Shown piece after piece: positions 26,354-35,223 of a stretch of 64,000 nt of DNA (positions within the stretch are counted from its first letter, which is position 1; every line of letters begins with the position of its first letter). The DNA is from Thermoplasma sp. (lineage in GTDB: Archaea > Thermoplasmatota > Thermoplasmata > Thermoplasmatales > Thermoplasmataceae), in NCBI RefSeq assembly GCF_008709555.1, contig NZ_VYIJ01000001.1, positions 24,809-88,808 of the forward strand, read 5' to 3'. A program made the translations under genes and the position numbers. The notes under the pieces were generated by a model. That model was given only the letters and a program-made list of their open reading frames with translations. It was not told the origin of the DNA and did no database searches.

Positions 26354-27133
26354 TTATCGTTTCACCGTTCCTCCGAGCTTAACAGCGTATTCTCCTGCAC
26401 GCGATATTGCATCCCTGATCTTCTTTTTGAGCGCAGCCTCATCCTCTCCGAAACCGGATATCTCTATCTCAAGCTCAGGATTCTTCACCTCAACGTTTCT
26501 TGGATGGCTCTTTACGTATATTCCATCGAACTCCTTCATGATCCTGTCAACGTATGGAGCGAACACACTCTCCATAACACCGGATATGATCACGGACTCA
26601 TCGTAATAGTGCATGTCAGGTAAGCGAATCTCGTCCTCCATGGCTTCAAGCAGCGCTTGCATCTCCTTTGGTACACCGGGCAGAATGATGACCTTCTTTC
26701 CCTCCATGTTGCATAGAAGTCCCGGTGCTGTCCCGACTGGATTCTCAACCGGCCTGCATGTTTGAGGCATCTTTGCCATCTTCAATCTTTGCTCTGTAAG
26801 GTCTGATGTGCTGTATTTCTTCCTGATCATCGATAGAGCATCTTCGTTTATCACCAGATTCTGCCCGGTGCATCTGGCGAATCCCTCCACGGTCATATCA
26901 TCGAAGGTTGGGCCAAGGCCACCTGAGGATACGACTATGTCCGATACATCAAGCGCGGTTCTGAAGGCCCACCCTATCTCATCAAGCTCGTCCATAACTA
27001 TGATGCCGCGTTTAACCTGGTAGCCATGATATGTCAGGAAGTTCCCTATAAACGCTGCATTTGTATTTACTGTCCTACCCTTGAGTATCTCGTTGCCCAC
27101 GGTTATGATGCTTGCTGTCTTCAAAATGATCAA
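26354..27133 (-). CDS. CinA-type MoaB/MoeA-like domain protein
   Basis: 259 residues matching the N-terminal half of CinA: ASIITVGNEILKGRTVNTN, VVSSGGLGPTFDDMT, PVENPVGTAPGLL and VIILPGVPKEMQALL. The C-terminal nicotinamide-nucleotide deamidase domain of bacterial CinA is missing, as in other archaea. The retained COG1058 domain hydrolyses ADP-ribose or related nucleotides in characterised members. Role here not determined. It lies 32 bases downstream of the divergently placed kinase start. Confidence 0.85.
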   Translation of the reverse strand: MIILKTASIITVGNEILKGRTVNTNAAFIGNFLTYHGYQVKRGIIVMDELDEIGWAFRTALDVSDIVVSSGGLGPTFDDMTVEGFARCTGQNLVINEDALSMIRKKYSTSDLTEQRLKMAKMPQTCRPVENPVGTAPGLLCNMEGKKVIILPGVPKEMQALLEAMEDEIRLPDMHYYDESVIISGVMESVFAPYVDRIMKEFDGIYVKSHPRNVEVKNPELEIEISGFGEDEAALKKKIRDAISRAGEYAVKLGGTVKR

Positions 27134-27406
27134 CCCCCATATGACATCGCGTCTTTGAGTTTAACCATAACGCTAGCGTTCCGAATAGGACAGCAGATCC
27201 AAATTGAATCAATGATCTATAAACGGTCTTCAGTCAACAGAAAACAGTTATTTTAGTAGATCGCCAGATGATGGCAACGAGGTAAGTATGATCTTTATAC
27301 CAATGAAAGACAGACGGTCAGGATCCGGAAAAAAATCGAGATAGCCCAGAAAATCGAGTTGGGGTATATATCATGCACGCTGATCCTGCGGAAATATTAT
27401 TGTCGA
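27134..27406. other. Intergenic region upstream of the CinA-type gene
   Basis: 273 bases between the start of the CinA-type gene and the end of pyrH on the same strand. ATGATG-like and AT-rich stretches occur, but I see no complete C/D-box RNA, tRNA or protein-coding signal. Confidence 0.3.
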
Positions 27407-28096
27407 TCAGGACTTCTGATCATCGTCTATGAATGTGGAAATCGCCCTGTCACCCTTCAGTATCTTTTCTAAGTTGTCCAGATCCCTAGAGGTAACTATT
27501 ACCCTTATCCTTGATCGCATCGCTATGCTCAGGGCCGTTATATCCATAAATACGTTTGGGCCTGCGCCAGTAGAGCTCTTTGTTGAGAGCGCTATGGCTT
27601 CTCTGTATCCTATCCTGTCGAATCGCTTGGCATTAGCGAATCTGTTCGGATCCATGTCATAGACCCCATCAACGGATGTTACGTTTATGAGTGTTTTAGT
27701 GCCGCTCCTCTCGCAGAGCAATGCAGCAACGGTATCTGTGGTGTGGCCAGGTTCTGTGCCACCCATCACAACGAAACGATAGCTGTTCATGAGGTTGACA
27801 GCCTCTTCCACGGTGAACGGGATCATTGGATTCGATCCCTGGATTAGGCTTGCCATTGAGAGTGCATTCATCCTTGTTGCATAGATGCCTATCTCGTCCA
27901 GGACGTTTTCATTGACGTTAAGCTTCCTCAGAACGGATATATACGACCTTGCCGTTCTGCCTCCGCCTGTGACTATACCGATCCTCCTGTACTTTGAGGA
28001 TTCAAGAAGCTTGGCAAAGCTCTTCATGTAATCGGCATCTATGGGATCGCCGGATATCACAGACCCACCGAGGGAGATCACTATGGATTCGCTCAC
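27407..28096 (-). CDS. pyrH: UMP kinase
   Basis: Phosphorylates UMP to UDP. An amino-acid-kinase fold of the archaeal/bacterial PyrH type, 229 residues: VISLGGSVISG at the N-terminus, IVTGGGRTARSYI, VVMGGTEPGHTTDTVAALL and NVTSVDGVYDMDP. The SKSSTGAGPNVFMDITALSIA stretch matches the C-terminal nucleotide region. The ATG at 28096 gives the expected short N-terminus before the first strand. Monocistronic. Confidence 0.95.
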   Translation of the reverse strand: MSESIVISLGGSVISGDPIDADYMKSFAKLLESSKYRRIGIVTGGGRTARSYISVLRKLNVNENVLDEIGIYATRMNALSMASLIQGSNPMIPFTVEEAVNLMNSYRFVVMGGTEPGHTTDTVAALLCERSGTKTLINVTSVDGVYDMDPNRFANAKRFDRIGYREAIALSTKSSTGAGPNVFMDITALSIAMRSRIRVIVTSRDLDNLEKILKGDRAISTFIDDDQKS

Positions 28097-28282
28097 TTCT
28101 ATCGTATGGTGATGAAATACTGATTAAAATAGAATTGCTGTCCCCATTCATGTAGAATTATTATGTGCATGGAGAAAACAATAAAATTCAATATCTTCAT
28201 GCATTAGATATTGTAATTAGCTAGTTGCAAGGTTCATAGAATAAAGAGGATCAAAGGCTTCAACTAAATGACAAGATCGCTA

Positions 28283-28294
28283 AAATATATTTAA
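28283..28294 (+). promoter_or_regulatory. TATA box for the hypothetical/GT2 operon
   Basis: AAATATATTTAA centred about 27 bases before the GTG at 28316. Confidence 0.45.
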
Positions 28295-28315
28295 AGAAGG
28301 AAATCCATTTGATGC

Positions 28316-28984
28316 GTGAAAATGATTAAACCGCCATATTGCTTTGAAATGGGGATCATGGTCTCAGAAAACGATGGACGGATGGATATAGGAACAGTCA
28401 GAAAGAGCAGTTTTATAGGCCATCCGCTGGAAGTTCTGGGTGATACCTATGGCGTATTCGAGCTTCTGATGGATACAAGCAAAATCAAACCGATACTTTC
28501 AGGCATGCTTTGTTCCCAGGAATACTGGCAGCAGAAGTCCAGGTTGCCGGTAGTCCTGTCCACATTTCCATTCTCCACTCTTGCCAGGGAGATCAGTTCA
28601 TCCTGCCCAAGCACTCCGTTATATCAAATAGGAAATGTTGAACGAATGGTGGTCGGCGATTCCAGGCATGCCATGAACCTGGGCGACCAGCTTGCATTCG
28701 AAATCTTTTCTACAGTTATGCGTATAAGCGACATGGATATATTCCTTCTGGGCGCTTCAAATCTGTATATATCAGATCGAAAGGGATTCCAGAGGGATTT
28801 CACTGATGTATTCTGGAGTTCATTCATCTCCTCACTGCTTATCCGGAATGATAGGATAAGGCTCTTGGTTCTCAGTAGAGGTGGTCTGAGATATGTCGAT
28901 GATCTCCTCACGGGATATATTGTGGCTAGATTGCGCATAGAGGTTTCTGATCAGTCTCTGATGACGAGGCTGATATACCTATGA
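28316..28984 (+). CDS. Hypothetical protein co-transcribed with a GT2 glycosyltransferase
   Basis: A 222-residue protein I do not recognise. It lacks a signal peptide and membrane helices, and mixes predicted strands and helices (VVLSTFPFSTLAREI; DMDIFLLGASNLYI; IRLLVLSRGGLRYVDDL). The start is GTG at 28316 (TATA spacing fits) or the ATG two codons later. It overlaps the glycosyltransferase by 4 bases (ATGA), so a role in the same glycan pathway is likely by position only. Confidence 0.65.
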   Translation: MKMIKPPYCFEMGIMVSENDGRMDIGTVRKSSFIGHPLEVLGDTYGVFELLMDTSKIKPILSGMLCSQEYWQQKSRLPVVLSTFPFSTLAREISSSCPSTPLYQIGNVERMVVGDSRHAMNLGDQLAFEIFSTVMRISDMDIFLLGASNLYISDRKGFQRDFTDVFWSSFISSLLIRNDRIRLLVLSRGGLRYVDDLLTGYIVARLRIEVSDQSLMTRLIYL

Positions 28985-30513
28985 AATTGAACTATCAGGT
29001 TGTATACTTTGCCTTGTTCTTTATTGCACCCGCAGTGCTGGCGTATTTCACATCAAGTAATATATATGTCATACCTCTTGTCTACGTTTTTTGGCTTCTC
29101 CTGGCGGTTTCGCTTGCCACGGTGATCATATTCCAGTGGCAGATGTTCAGTGCCGATAAATATTCTGCAAGATTGTTACACAGTGCTGCAGGTGCCCGTG
29201 TGATAAGTTTTGTCGTGAGCTATAACGAAGATGTCAGGATGCTCACGAGGACCCTGATTGCCGTCAAAAAGGCGAATATATACGGCGAAACATGGCTGCT
29301 GGACGACTCAACGGATCAGCACACGGTTGCAGATCTGACCGAAATATGCGATCGCCTCGGGATAAGGTTTGTGCACCGCGATAATAGGAGGGGGTATAAA
29401 GCTGGTGCGATAAATGACGCGCTGAAGCAGATAGATGATTCCTACGAGTTCCTAGCGGTATTTGATAGCGATCAGAGGCCAACCCCAAAATTCTTCAATG
29501 GGGTGATCAGCTACTTCGATCGTAAGATGGTTGCCGTTGTTCAGATGCCTCAGACATATACTGCCATTTCGACAGCGATCAGCGAATCAGCCTTCTTCCA
29601 GCAGGAGGTTTTCCTTAGGAAGATCATGAGGGCCAGAAACGGTAGATCTGCCTTCATTCTGGGGTCAGGTTTTGTTGCTAGAATATCGGCGATAAGATCC
29701 GTCGGGGGCTTCCGTGAAGACATGGTTACGGAGGACCTTGCCACATCGTTGTTGCTTCAGAGCGCTGGATGGGAGATAATTTATGTTGATTCCACGGACA
29801 TCTGGTATGGCAGGCCTCCGGAAACAATAAGCGCATACCTGACACAGCAGGGAAGATGGTCACTCGGTGGATTCCAGGCGCTCAGCCTGATACTCAGGCT
29901 CAGGCTGAAGCCCCCCGTTTACGCTGAGTATATGGCGGGTTGGCTCTATTGGATGTGGGTTGGGCCAATCAGATTGATATCGATGATCATACTCATACTG
30001 TTTCTCGATTTCAGGCTCATTACGGTGATGATAGATCCAGTGTTCTTCATATTATTCTACTTTCCTTACTTTATATATTCAATGTTATTTTATTACTATA
30101 CGGCATCAGATGGCCTCATGAACTATGGAATGAGAGGATTTTTCCTCCATCAGGGGGCTGAACTGTTGCTCATGTTCACTGTAACATCATCATTCATATC
30201 ATGGGTCCTCGGCAGGAAAAAAACCTTCAAGGTAACGCCAAAAGGTGTCAGAGGTACCTATTCATTCTGGCAGGCGTTGCCCATGATATCAATGGAGCTC
30301 CTAATGACCAGCGCGGTCTCCGCGGGTCTCATCTGGATCAGAGAAACGGTTTCAAGACTTATGCAGCTGGCAATAGCAGTGAATATATTCTTCGCGATCT
30401 ATCTCATACCATTCATGATCGCAGCCAGCGTAATACTTTTCACAAGCAATTACAGAGGAGACAAAAATGAGATAGCCTTAAATAGAATCGATACTGTTGA
30501 TCGAAGCGCTTGA
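28981..30513 (+). CDS. Processive family-2 glycosyltransferase (cellulose synthase-like)
   Basis: A 510-residue membrane enzyme that probably polymerises or exports a polysaccharide. Two N-terminal helices, then a GT-A domain with DDSTD (first Asp), FDSDQRP (DxD), MVTEDLATS (catalytic Asp) and QQGRWSLGG (QxxRW), then four to five C-terminal helices. This full D,D,D,QxxRW set with flanking helices is the cellulose/hyaluronan synthase pattern. Sugar not identifiable. Likely role: surface glycan or glycolipid of this wall-less organism. Second gene of a two-gene operon. Confidence 0.88.
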   Translation: MKLNYQVVYFALFFIAPAVLAYFTSSNIYVIPLVYVFWLLLAVSLATVIIFQWQMFSADKYSARLLHSAAGARVISFVVSYNEDVRMLTRTLIAVKKANIYGETWLLDDSTDQHTVADLTEICDRLGIRFVHRDNRRGYKAGAINDALKQIDDSYEFLAVFDSDQRPTPKFFNGVISYFDRKMVAVVQMPQTYTAISTAISESAFFQQEVFLRKIMRARNGRSAFILGSGFVARISAIRSVGGFREDMVTEDLATSLLLQSAGWEIIYVDSTDIWYGRPPETISAYLTQQGRWSLGGFQALSLILRLRLKPPVYAEYMAGWLYWMWVGPIRLISMIILILFLDFRLITVMIDPVFFILFYFPYFIYSMLFYYYTASDGLMNYGMRGFFLHQGAELLLMFTVTSSFISWVLGRKKTFKVTPKGVRGTYSFWQALPMISMELLMTSAVSAGLIWIRETVSRLMQLAIAVNIFFAIYLIPFMIAASVILFTSNYRGDKNEIALNRIDTVDRSA

Positions 30514-30609
30514 GGCGCTAAATTTCTTTCCGGTCTGAATAAGAAAATATCCGAGCCATTAGAACATATGGGAACGTCAGTAGGTAAAGCATAACATAGC
30601 CGTGACGGA

Positions 30610-30682
30610 TGGGGCCGTCCGGATTTGGACCGGAGTTTCCAGCTCCCGAAGCTGGAAGGATACCAGGCTACCCCACGGCCCC
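30610..30682 (-). tRNA. tRNA-Pro (anticodon CGG)
   Basis: The minus strand folds into a full cloverleaf: acceptor GGGGCCG / CGGCCCC (7 bp), D-arm GGG…TCC, anticodon stem CCAGC/GCTGG with loop TTCGGGA (anticodon CGG, proline), and T-arm TCCGG-TCCAAAT-CCGGA. The discriminator is A at 30610. CCA is not encoded and no intron is present. An AT-rich TATA-like AAATTTAAAC lies about 45 bases upstream. Confidence 0.95.
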
Positions 30683-31044
30683 TGTCCCATCCGATCTGAG
30701 GCAGAACCGATATTTTGTCGCTGTGTTTAAATTTTATCATAAGTCACCGATGTCCACACCCACACACATCTCATTCCGAGTTTGCCTGGAGCATCATGAT
30801 CGGAGAGCCAGGACACGGTGAAGACGATGCGAATTCATCATAGAAGAACTATTATAGTTTAAATTAATATCGAAGGGTATAAAATGAATCAATCACGCAG
30901 AAATTTAATTTTAAAAATATCGAATACGGGTTTCCGGACACACAGGATCATCCGGAATTTGAGTGCATGTTTTAACCCGGTTCAGCGCCTGAAAGTCGTC
31001 TGCTGTGTAGCTGAATGACTTTCGTATTGGAGAGGGTGTTATTT
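30683..31044. other. Intergenic region between tRNA-Pro and aRF1
   Basis: About 360 bases holding the divergent promoters of the tRNA and the aRF1 gene. AT-rich stretches around 30850-30935 and GTTTTAA near 30970 are possible TATA elements. A GGAGAGGG just before the aRF1 ATG could act as a ribosome binding site on a leadered mRNA. No gene recognised. Confidence 0.35.
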
Positions 31045-32289
31045 ATGGAAGATGATGAGCAGATAAGGAGATATGAATTTAAGCGTGCTCTGGAGGAGCT
31101 TTCAAAACTGCATGGACGGGGAACGGAGCTCATATCGCTTTACGTACCGCCAGATAAGCAGATATCAGATGTGGTGGCATACCTTCGAGATGAGTATTCA
31201 ACGTCCTCTAACATAAAATCAAAATCTACAAGGAAGAACGTTCTTGCGGCCATTGAGTCCATAATGGCAAGGTTGAAATACTACAAGACCCCGCCTCCAA
31301 ACGGTATGGTCTTCTTTGTTGGTCACATTGCGACCAGGGGCGATCAGACCGAGATGTACACCAAGATAATCGAACCACCGGAGCCAATAACTACCTTTAT
31401 GTATAAGTGCGATTCCGAATTCCATCTGGAGATGCTCAAGACCATGCTTGAGGAAAAGGAGATATACGGTCTCATCGTCATAGACAGGAAGGAGGCAACG
31501 GTTGGCTTCCTCAACGGTACCAGGATCGAGGTCGTTGACAACGTGCAGTCCCAGGTTCCAAGCAAACATCATCAGGGAGGTCAGTCGTCGCGAAGGTTTG
31601 AAAGGCTAATAGAGATTGCTGCGAACGAGTTCTTCAAGAAGGTTGGAGAGATAGCAAACAATGCCTTCATGCCAAAGATAAAGGATATCCGAGCTATATT
31701 TCTTGGGGGTCCTGGAGCCACAAAGGAGTACTTCTTCGAGAAGGATTACCTCAGAAATGAGATAAAGGACAAGATAAAGGACCTCTTTGATGTGGGTTAC
31801 ACGGACGAATCTGGTCTCAGGGAACTAGTGGAGAAAGCCTCTGAATCCATAAAGGACATGAAGATATCCAAGGAGAAGGATCTCATGAACAGGTTCCTGC
31901 GTGAGGTGCGCAAGCCTGATGGCGGCCTTGCAATATACGGAGAGCAGGCGATCAGGGATGCCCTCGAGCAGAAGATGGTCGATCTGCTTTTGATATCTGA
32001 GGGACTGCGAAGGGTGAGATACACCTACAGATGCCCCACTTGTCAGACGGAGATCACACTCAATGAGGAGCCCAATGAATGGCCTGTGTGCGATAAGGAC
32101 GGTACGCCAATGGAACTAGTTGCAGAGGACGATTTCATCGAGGATCTCTACAGACTCGCCAAGGAATCCGGAGCCCAGGTTGAGATAATATCGGATCAGA
32201 GCGAGGAGGGCAAGCTCCTAAAGCAGGCCTTTGGAGGCATGGCGGCGGTGCTGAGGTTCATAAGGAAAGACAACGTCCAGATAACGTGA
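31045..32289 (+). CDS. prf1: Peptide chain release factor aRF1
   Basis: Recognises all three stop codons and releases the peptide. Domain 1 carries the NIKS motif at 56-59 (with the expected YxCxxxF-equivalent region further on), domain 2 the GGQ motif at 178-180, and domain 3 a zinc ribbon (CPTC…C). 414 residues, normal for archaea. The frame opens 10 codons earlier at 31015, but [14 protein letters not shown] is the family N-terminus and has GGAGAGGG upstream. Confidence 0.97.
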   Translation: MEDDEQIRRYEFKRALEELSKLHGRGTELISLYVPPDKQISDVVAYLRDEYSTSSNIKSKSTRKNVLAAIESIMARLKYYKTPPPNGMVFFVGHIATRGDQTEMYTKIIEPPEPITTFMYKCDSEFHLEMLKTMLEEKEIYGLIVIDRKEATVGFLNGTRIEVVDNVQSQVPSKHHQGGQSSRRFERLIEIAANEFFKKVGEIANNAFMPKIKDIRAIFLGGPGATKEYFFEKDYLRNEIKDKIKDLFDVGYTDESGLRELVEKASESIKDMKISKEKDLMNRFLREVRKPDGGLAIYGEQAIRDALEQKMVDLLLISEGLRRVRYTYRCPTCQTEITLNEEPNEWPVCDKDGTPMELVAEDDFIEDLYRLAKESGAQVEIISDQSEEGKLLKQAFGGMAAVLRFIRKDNVQIT

Positions 32290-32293
32290 TCGC

Positions 32294-33187
32294 ATGATAG
32301 GGAGCAGTGCAAGATCGGAGATAGACGGTCTGATCGATTCGATGCACCGTATTGGTATAGGCAATACGCCATTCACAGAGGTAGACGCCGGGATATATGC
32401 CAAATTAGAATGGAGGAACAGGTTCGGTTCGATAAAGGACAGACCTGCATTCTTCATGATATACTCAATGAAGGAGTCCGGGGATCTTGATGGAAAGACC
32501 ATCATAGAAGCATCCTCCGGTAACACAGGTCTGGCTGTTTCTGGAATTGCGAAGATGCTTGGCATACAGTCTATTATAGTTCTGCCGGAGAATGCCAGCG
32601 AGGTTGCAAAGAGATCCATAAGGGAAAATGGATCTAGGATAATAGAGACGCCGGCGGATATGGGCACGGAGGGATCCATAAACAGGTTGAAGGAGATGGT
32701 CTCGCAGGGAGATTGCGTATGGATAAATCAGCATTCCAACCTCAGGAACAGCGATTCTCATTATTACACGACAGCAAGGGAGATGGAAGAGTCCGGTGGA
32801 ATCCCATCAGCCATAGTTGCGGGTATAGGCACAGGTGGAACCATAACGGGAATAGCAAGGTACTTCAAGGAGATCGATCCAGAAATAAGGGTGATAGGCG
32901 TACAGCCGGCAGCCGGTTCGCACATCCATGGCCTGAGAAATGCCTTTTCTTCCAAGTACAGGGGCATAATAGACAGGTACGGTGATCTCATAGATGAGGT
33001 GTTATACGTGCGTGAAGAAGATGCGGTTTCTGAGCTGAAGAGATACTATGAGAGGACGGGCCAGCTGATAGGGATATCATCCGGGGCAAACCTCTTCGCC
33101 TCCAGGATGCTGCACGAGAGGTACAGGAAAATATTCACTGTTTTTCCAGACTCAGGTGAAAAATACAGGTCAGAACTGCCTCTCTGA
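32294..33187 (+). CDS. Cysteine synthase family PLP enzyme
   Basis: 297 residues, fold-type II: WRNRFGSIKDRPA carries the cofactor lysine K48, EASSGNTGLA is the substrate loop, GIGTGGTITG is the phosphate cradle, and GISSGAN is near the C-terminus. Closest to O-acetylserine/O-phosphoserine sulfhydrylase (CysK/CysM). Cystathionine beta-synthase-type activity cannot be excluded. It starts 4 bases after aRF1 and is probably co-transcribed. A T-rich run with a short CCAGG/CCTGG stem follows it. Confidence 0.85.
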   Translation: MIGSSARSEIDGLIDSMHRIGIGNTPFTEVDAGIYAKLEWRNRFGSIKDRPAFFMIYSMKESGDLDGKTIIEASSGNTGLAVSGIAKMLGIQSIIVLPENASEVAKRSIRENGSRIIETPADMGTEGSINRLKEMVSQGDCVWINQHSNLRNSDSHYYTTAREMEESGGIPSAIVAGIGTGGTITGIARYFKEIDPEIRVIGVQPAAGSHIHGLRNAFSSKYRGIIDRYGDLIDEVLYVREEDAVSELKRYYERTGQLIGISSGANLFASRMLHERYRKIFTVFPDSGEKYRSELPL

Positions 33188-33252
33188 TCCCAGGAAAAAT
33201 TTTTTTAATCCCTGGCCAATAAATACAACCATTTAAATCGCAGATCACAATC

Positions 33253-34491
33253 ATGGACAGAATGCAAATACTCACTCTCATTTCGTGGGATTTCAAAAGA
33301 AATAAAAACTTCTTTAATCAAGCCGTTCTCAATCCCTATGAGTACTGGTCTGGCATACTAGAAAGGAATGGCATATCGACGTATGTGATACTTTTGACCT
33401 GCAATCGGGTGGAGATATACCTAAGGTCGGGTTATCCTGAGGATCTCGATGGACTAAGGCCCAACATATTCCATGACGAGGAGGCTATAAGGCATATAAT
33501 GGAGGTTTCGGCCGGCCTTGATTCGATGTCTCTGGGTGAGAGTGAGATACTGAAGCAGGTCAAGGATGCATACGATCTTTCCGTCAAGAATGGGAAGACG
33601 GATAAGGTTCTATCGCTGATCTTCCAGAAGGCGATATCAGTTGGCAAGAAGGTTCGTTCCGATACCGATATATCGAGAGGAAAAGTATCGGTACCTTCCA
33701 TCGTCTACGATATACTCATCAGCAGGGGAGTCTCAAAGGTTTTGCTCATAGGGAACGGGATGCTTGCTGGGGAGATAGCCCCGTATCTCAGCGAAAAGTT
33801 CGTTGTCACCGTGGCCGGGCGCAACTTAGAGCACGTGAAGGAACTGGCATCGAAATATAACTACAGGTACACATCCATAAATGACCTGCATGATCTAATG
33901 GAGAAGCATGATGCAATAATCGCCGTAACCTCATCGAAGACACCGATAATCAGGGCAGATGATCTGATCGAAGGTAAGATCTACATCGATCTTGGGAATC
34001 CACGCAACATAGAGGGGAGACCTGGGCTAGACATCATAACGATCGATGACATCTACTCCATATCCAGCAAGAACGGTTCCATAAGGGAGACCAGTGTAGA
34101 CGAGGCCAGGAGGATAATAGACAACGAGATGAGATCGCTTATGAACAAGATCAAGGACATCATGATAGATGAGATATTCGCTGATTTCTACCGCTTTGCG
34201 GCCGTTGTCCAGAGGATGGAGGTGGAGAAATTCAGCCGCATGCACCCGGAGATCCCAGCATCAGACCTTGAGGCATTCGCTCACTCAATGATAAACAAGG
34301 TCATGAACATACCTGTGATGACGCTGAAGAGCGTTGCCAGATCCCAGGATAACCAGGACTTCAGCAGAATATTCTCAAGGTTCTACGACAACTTCAGTGA
34401 TCTCGTATCTGCTGCTCTCCAGAGTTATGAAGATCATCAAGATACCCAAAGTCTACGAGACCGAACTCGTCAGTTATTGCAAAGATCCTGA
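33253..34491 (+). CDS. hemA: Glutamyl-tRNA reductase
   Basis: First committed step of C5 tetrapyrrole synthesis: Glu-tRNA to glutamate-1-semialdehyde. The catalytic cysteine is C50 in LLTCNRVEIY. GLDSMSLGESEILKQVKDAY, the Rossmann GNGMLAGEIAPYL and the C-terminal dimerisation helix follow. 412 residues. The start could also be the ATG at 33262 (MQILTLISW), which better fits the TATA-like ATTTAAAT at 33231-33238. Other haem genes are not adjacent, though a coproheme decarboxylase-like gene lies at 8.2 kb. Its last 98 bases overlap the convergent phosphoesterase. Confidence 0.94.
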   Translation: MDRMQILTLISWDFKRNKNFFNQAVLNPYEYWSGILERNGISTYVILLTCNRVEIYLRSGYPEDLDGLRPNIFHDEEAIRHIMEVSAGLDSMSLGESEILKQVKDAYDLSVKNGKTDKVLSLIFQKAISVGKKVRSDTDISRGKVSVPSIVYDILISRGVSKVLLIGNGMLAGEIAPYLSEKFVVTVAGRNLEHVKELASKYNYRYTSINDLHDLMEKHDAIIAVTSSKTPIIRADDLIEGKIYIDLGNPRNIEGRPGLDIITIDDIYSISSKNGSIRETSVDEARRIIDNEMRSLMNKIKDIMIDEIFADFYRFAAVVQRMEVEKFSRMHPEIPASDLEAFAHSMINKVMNIPVMTLKSVARSQDNQDFSRIFSRFYDNFSDLVSAALQSYEDHQDTQSLRDRTRQLLQRS

Positions 34492-35143
34492 AGCATGACG
34501 GCTTCATGCCCCTCAGTGACGGCGTGAAATGCTCCTCGCTGAGCAGGGACTGCGAGAGATCGGTTCCTGACGAGAAGAAGCTCATCGCCGGCGTTATGAT
34601 CACGTTTCGCTTGAAGTTGAAAGCAAAAGCGGGCAGCTTGTATACACCGCCCACGCGATCCCTGAGCACGAGCGATGGATGCTCATGCCCGAGTATGGTG
34701 ATCTTTCTTGTCCCCATATCCCGGTCTCCATGGTATATGAAGTATCTGTCGTCCTCGTAGAAATCCATCAATCCGATGTTCTTCTTTGACAGGATGGTCG
34801 CAAGGTAGTTGTCATGGTTGCCCCTGATGAATATAAGATCGCGGTCGTCGTACCTGTCTATGAAGTGTAGTACGTCAGTCCACTCGCTGGGCAGGTTCTT
34901 TGAAAATTCCTGCTTGAAATCTCCGTTGATTATTATCTTCTGCGGGCTGTACCTCTCGATGATCCTGTCCATTATCGATGTCACGTGATCCCTCTGTATC
35001 CTCGGGAGGAACAGACCATGAAGGTTCATCTCCTCCTCATAGCCTAGATGCAGATCGGAGACAACTACAGCCTCTATATCGCTCAGGTAGACGCAGTAGA
35101 GGTCTGTGAGAAAAACACCGTCAAGAATCTCTATCTCGCGCAT
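34394..35143 (-). CDS. Calcineurin-type metallophosphoesterase (SbcD/Mre11-like small form)
   Basis: A 249-residue protein with all phosphoesterase motifs: VVSDLHLGYE (DxH), IINGDFKQ (GD), FIRGNHDN (GNHD) and ILGHEHPS (GHxH). It matches the small archaeal ICC-like/TIGR00024 group. The real substrate (nucleic acid ends or cyclic nucleotides) is unknown. The start at 35143 (MREIEILDGVFLTD) is preferred over an upstream ATG. Convergent, with a 98-base coding overlap with hemA. Confidence 0.83.
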   Translation of the reverse strand: MREIEILDGVFLTDLYCVYLSDIEAVVVSDLHLGYEEEMNLHGLFLPRIQRDHVTSIMDRIIERYSPQKIIINGDFKQEFSKNLPSEWTDVLHFIDRYDDRDLIFIRGNHDNYLATILSKKNIGLMDFYEDDRYFIYHGDRDMGTRKITILGHEHPSLVLRDRVGGVYKLPAFAFNFKRNVIITPAMSFFSSGTDLSQSLLSEEHFTPSLRGMKPSCFRIFAITDEFGLVDFGYLDDLHNSGEQQIRDH

Positions 35144-35223
35144 CTCAATCCTTTTGCACCCCCATGCGGGAGGCATACATTACTCTATCCCATGCCGAGA
35201 GTTGAGGAGTCTAAAAATACGGG

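Noticed and set aside
27260-27330. C/D-box small RNA candidate (GATGATGG)
   Set aside because: A C-box-like sequence is present but no CTGA D box at a suitable distance on either strand.
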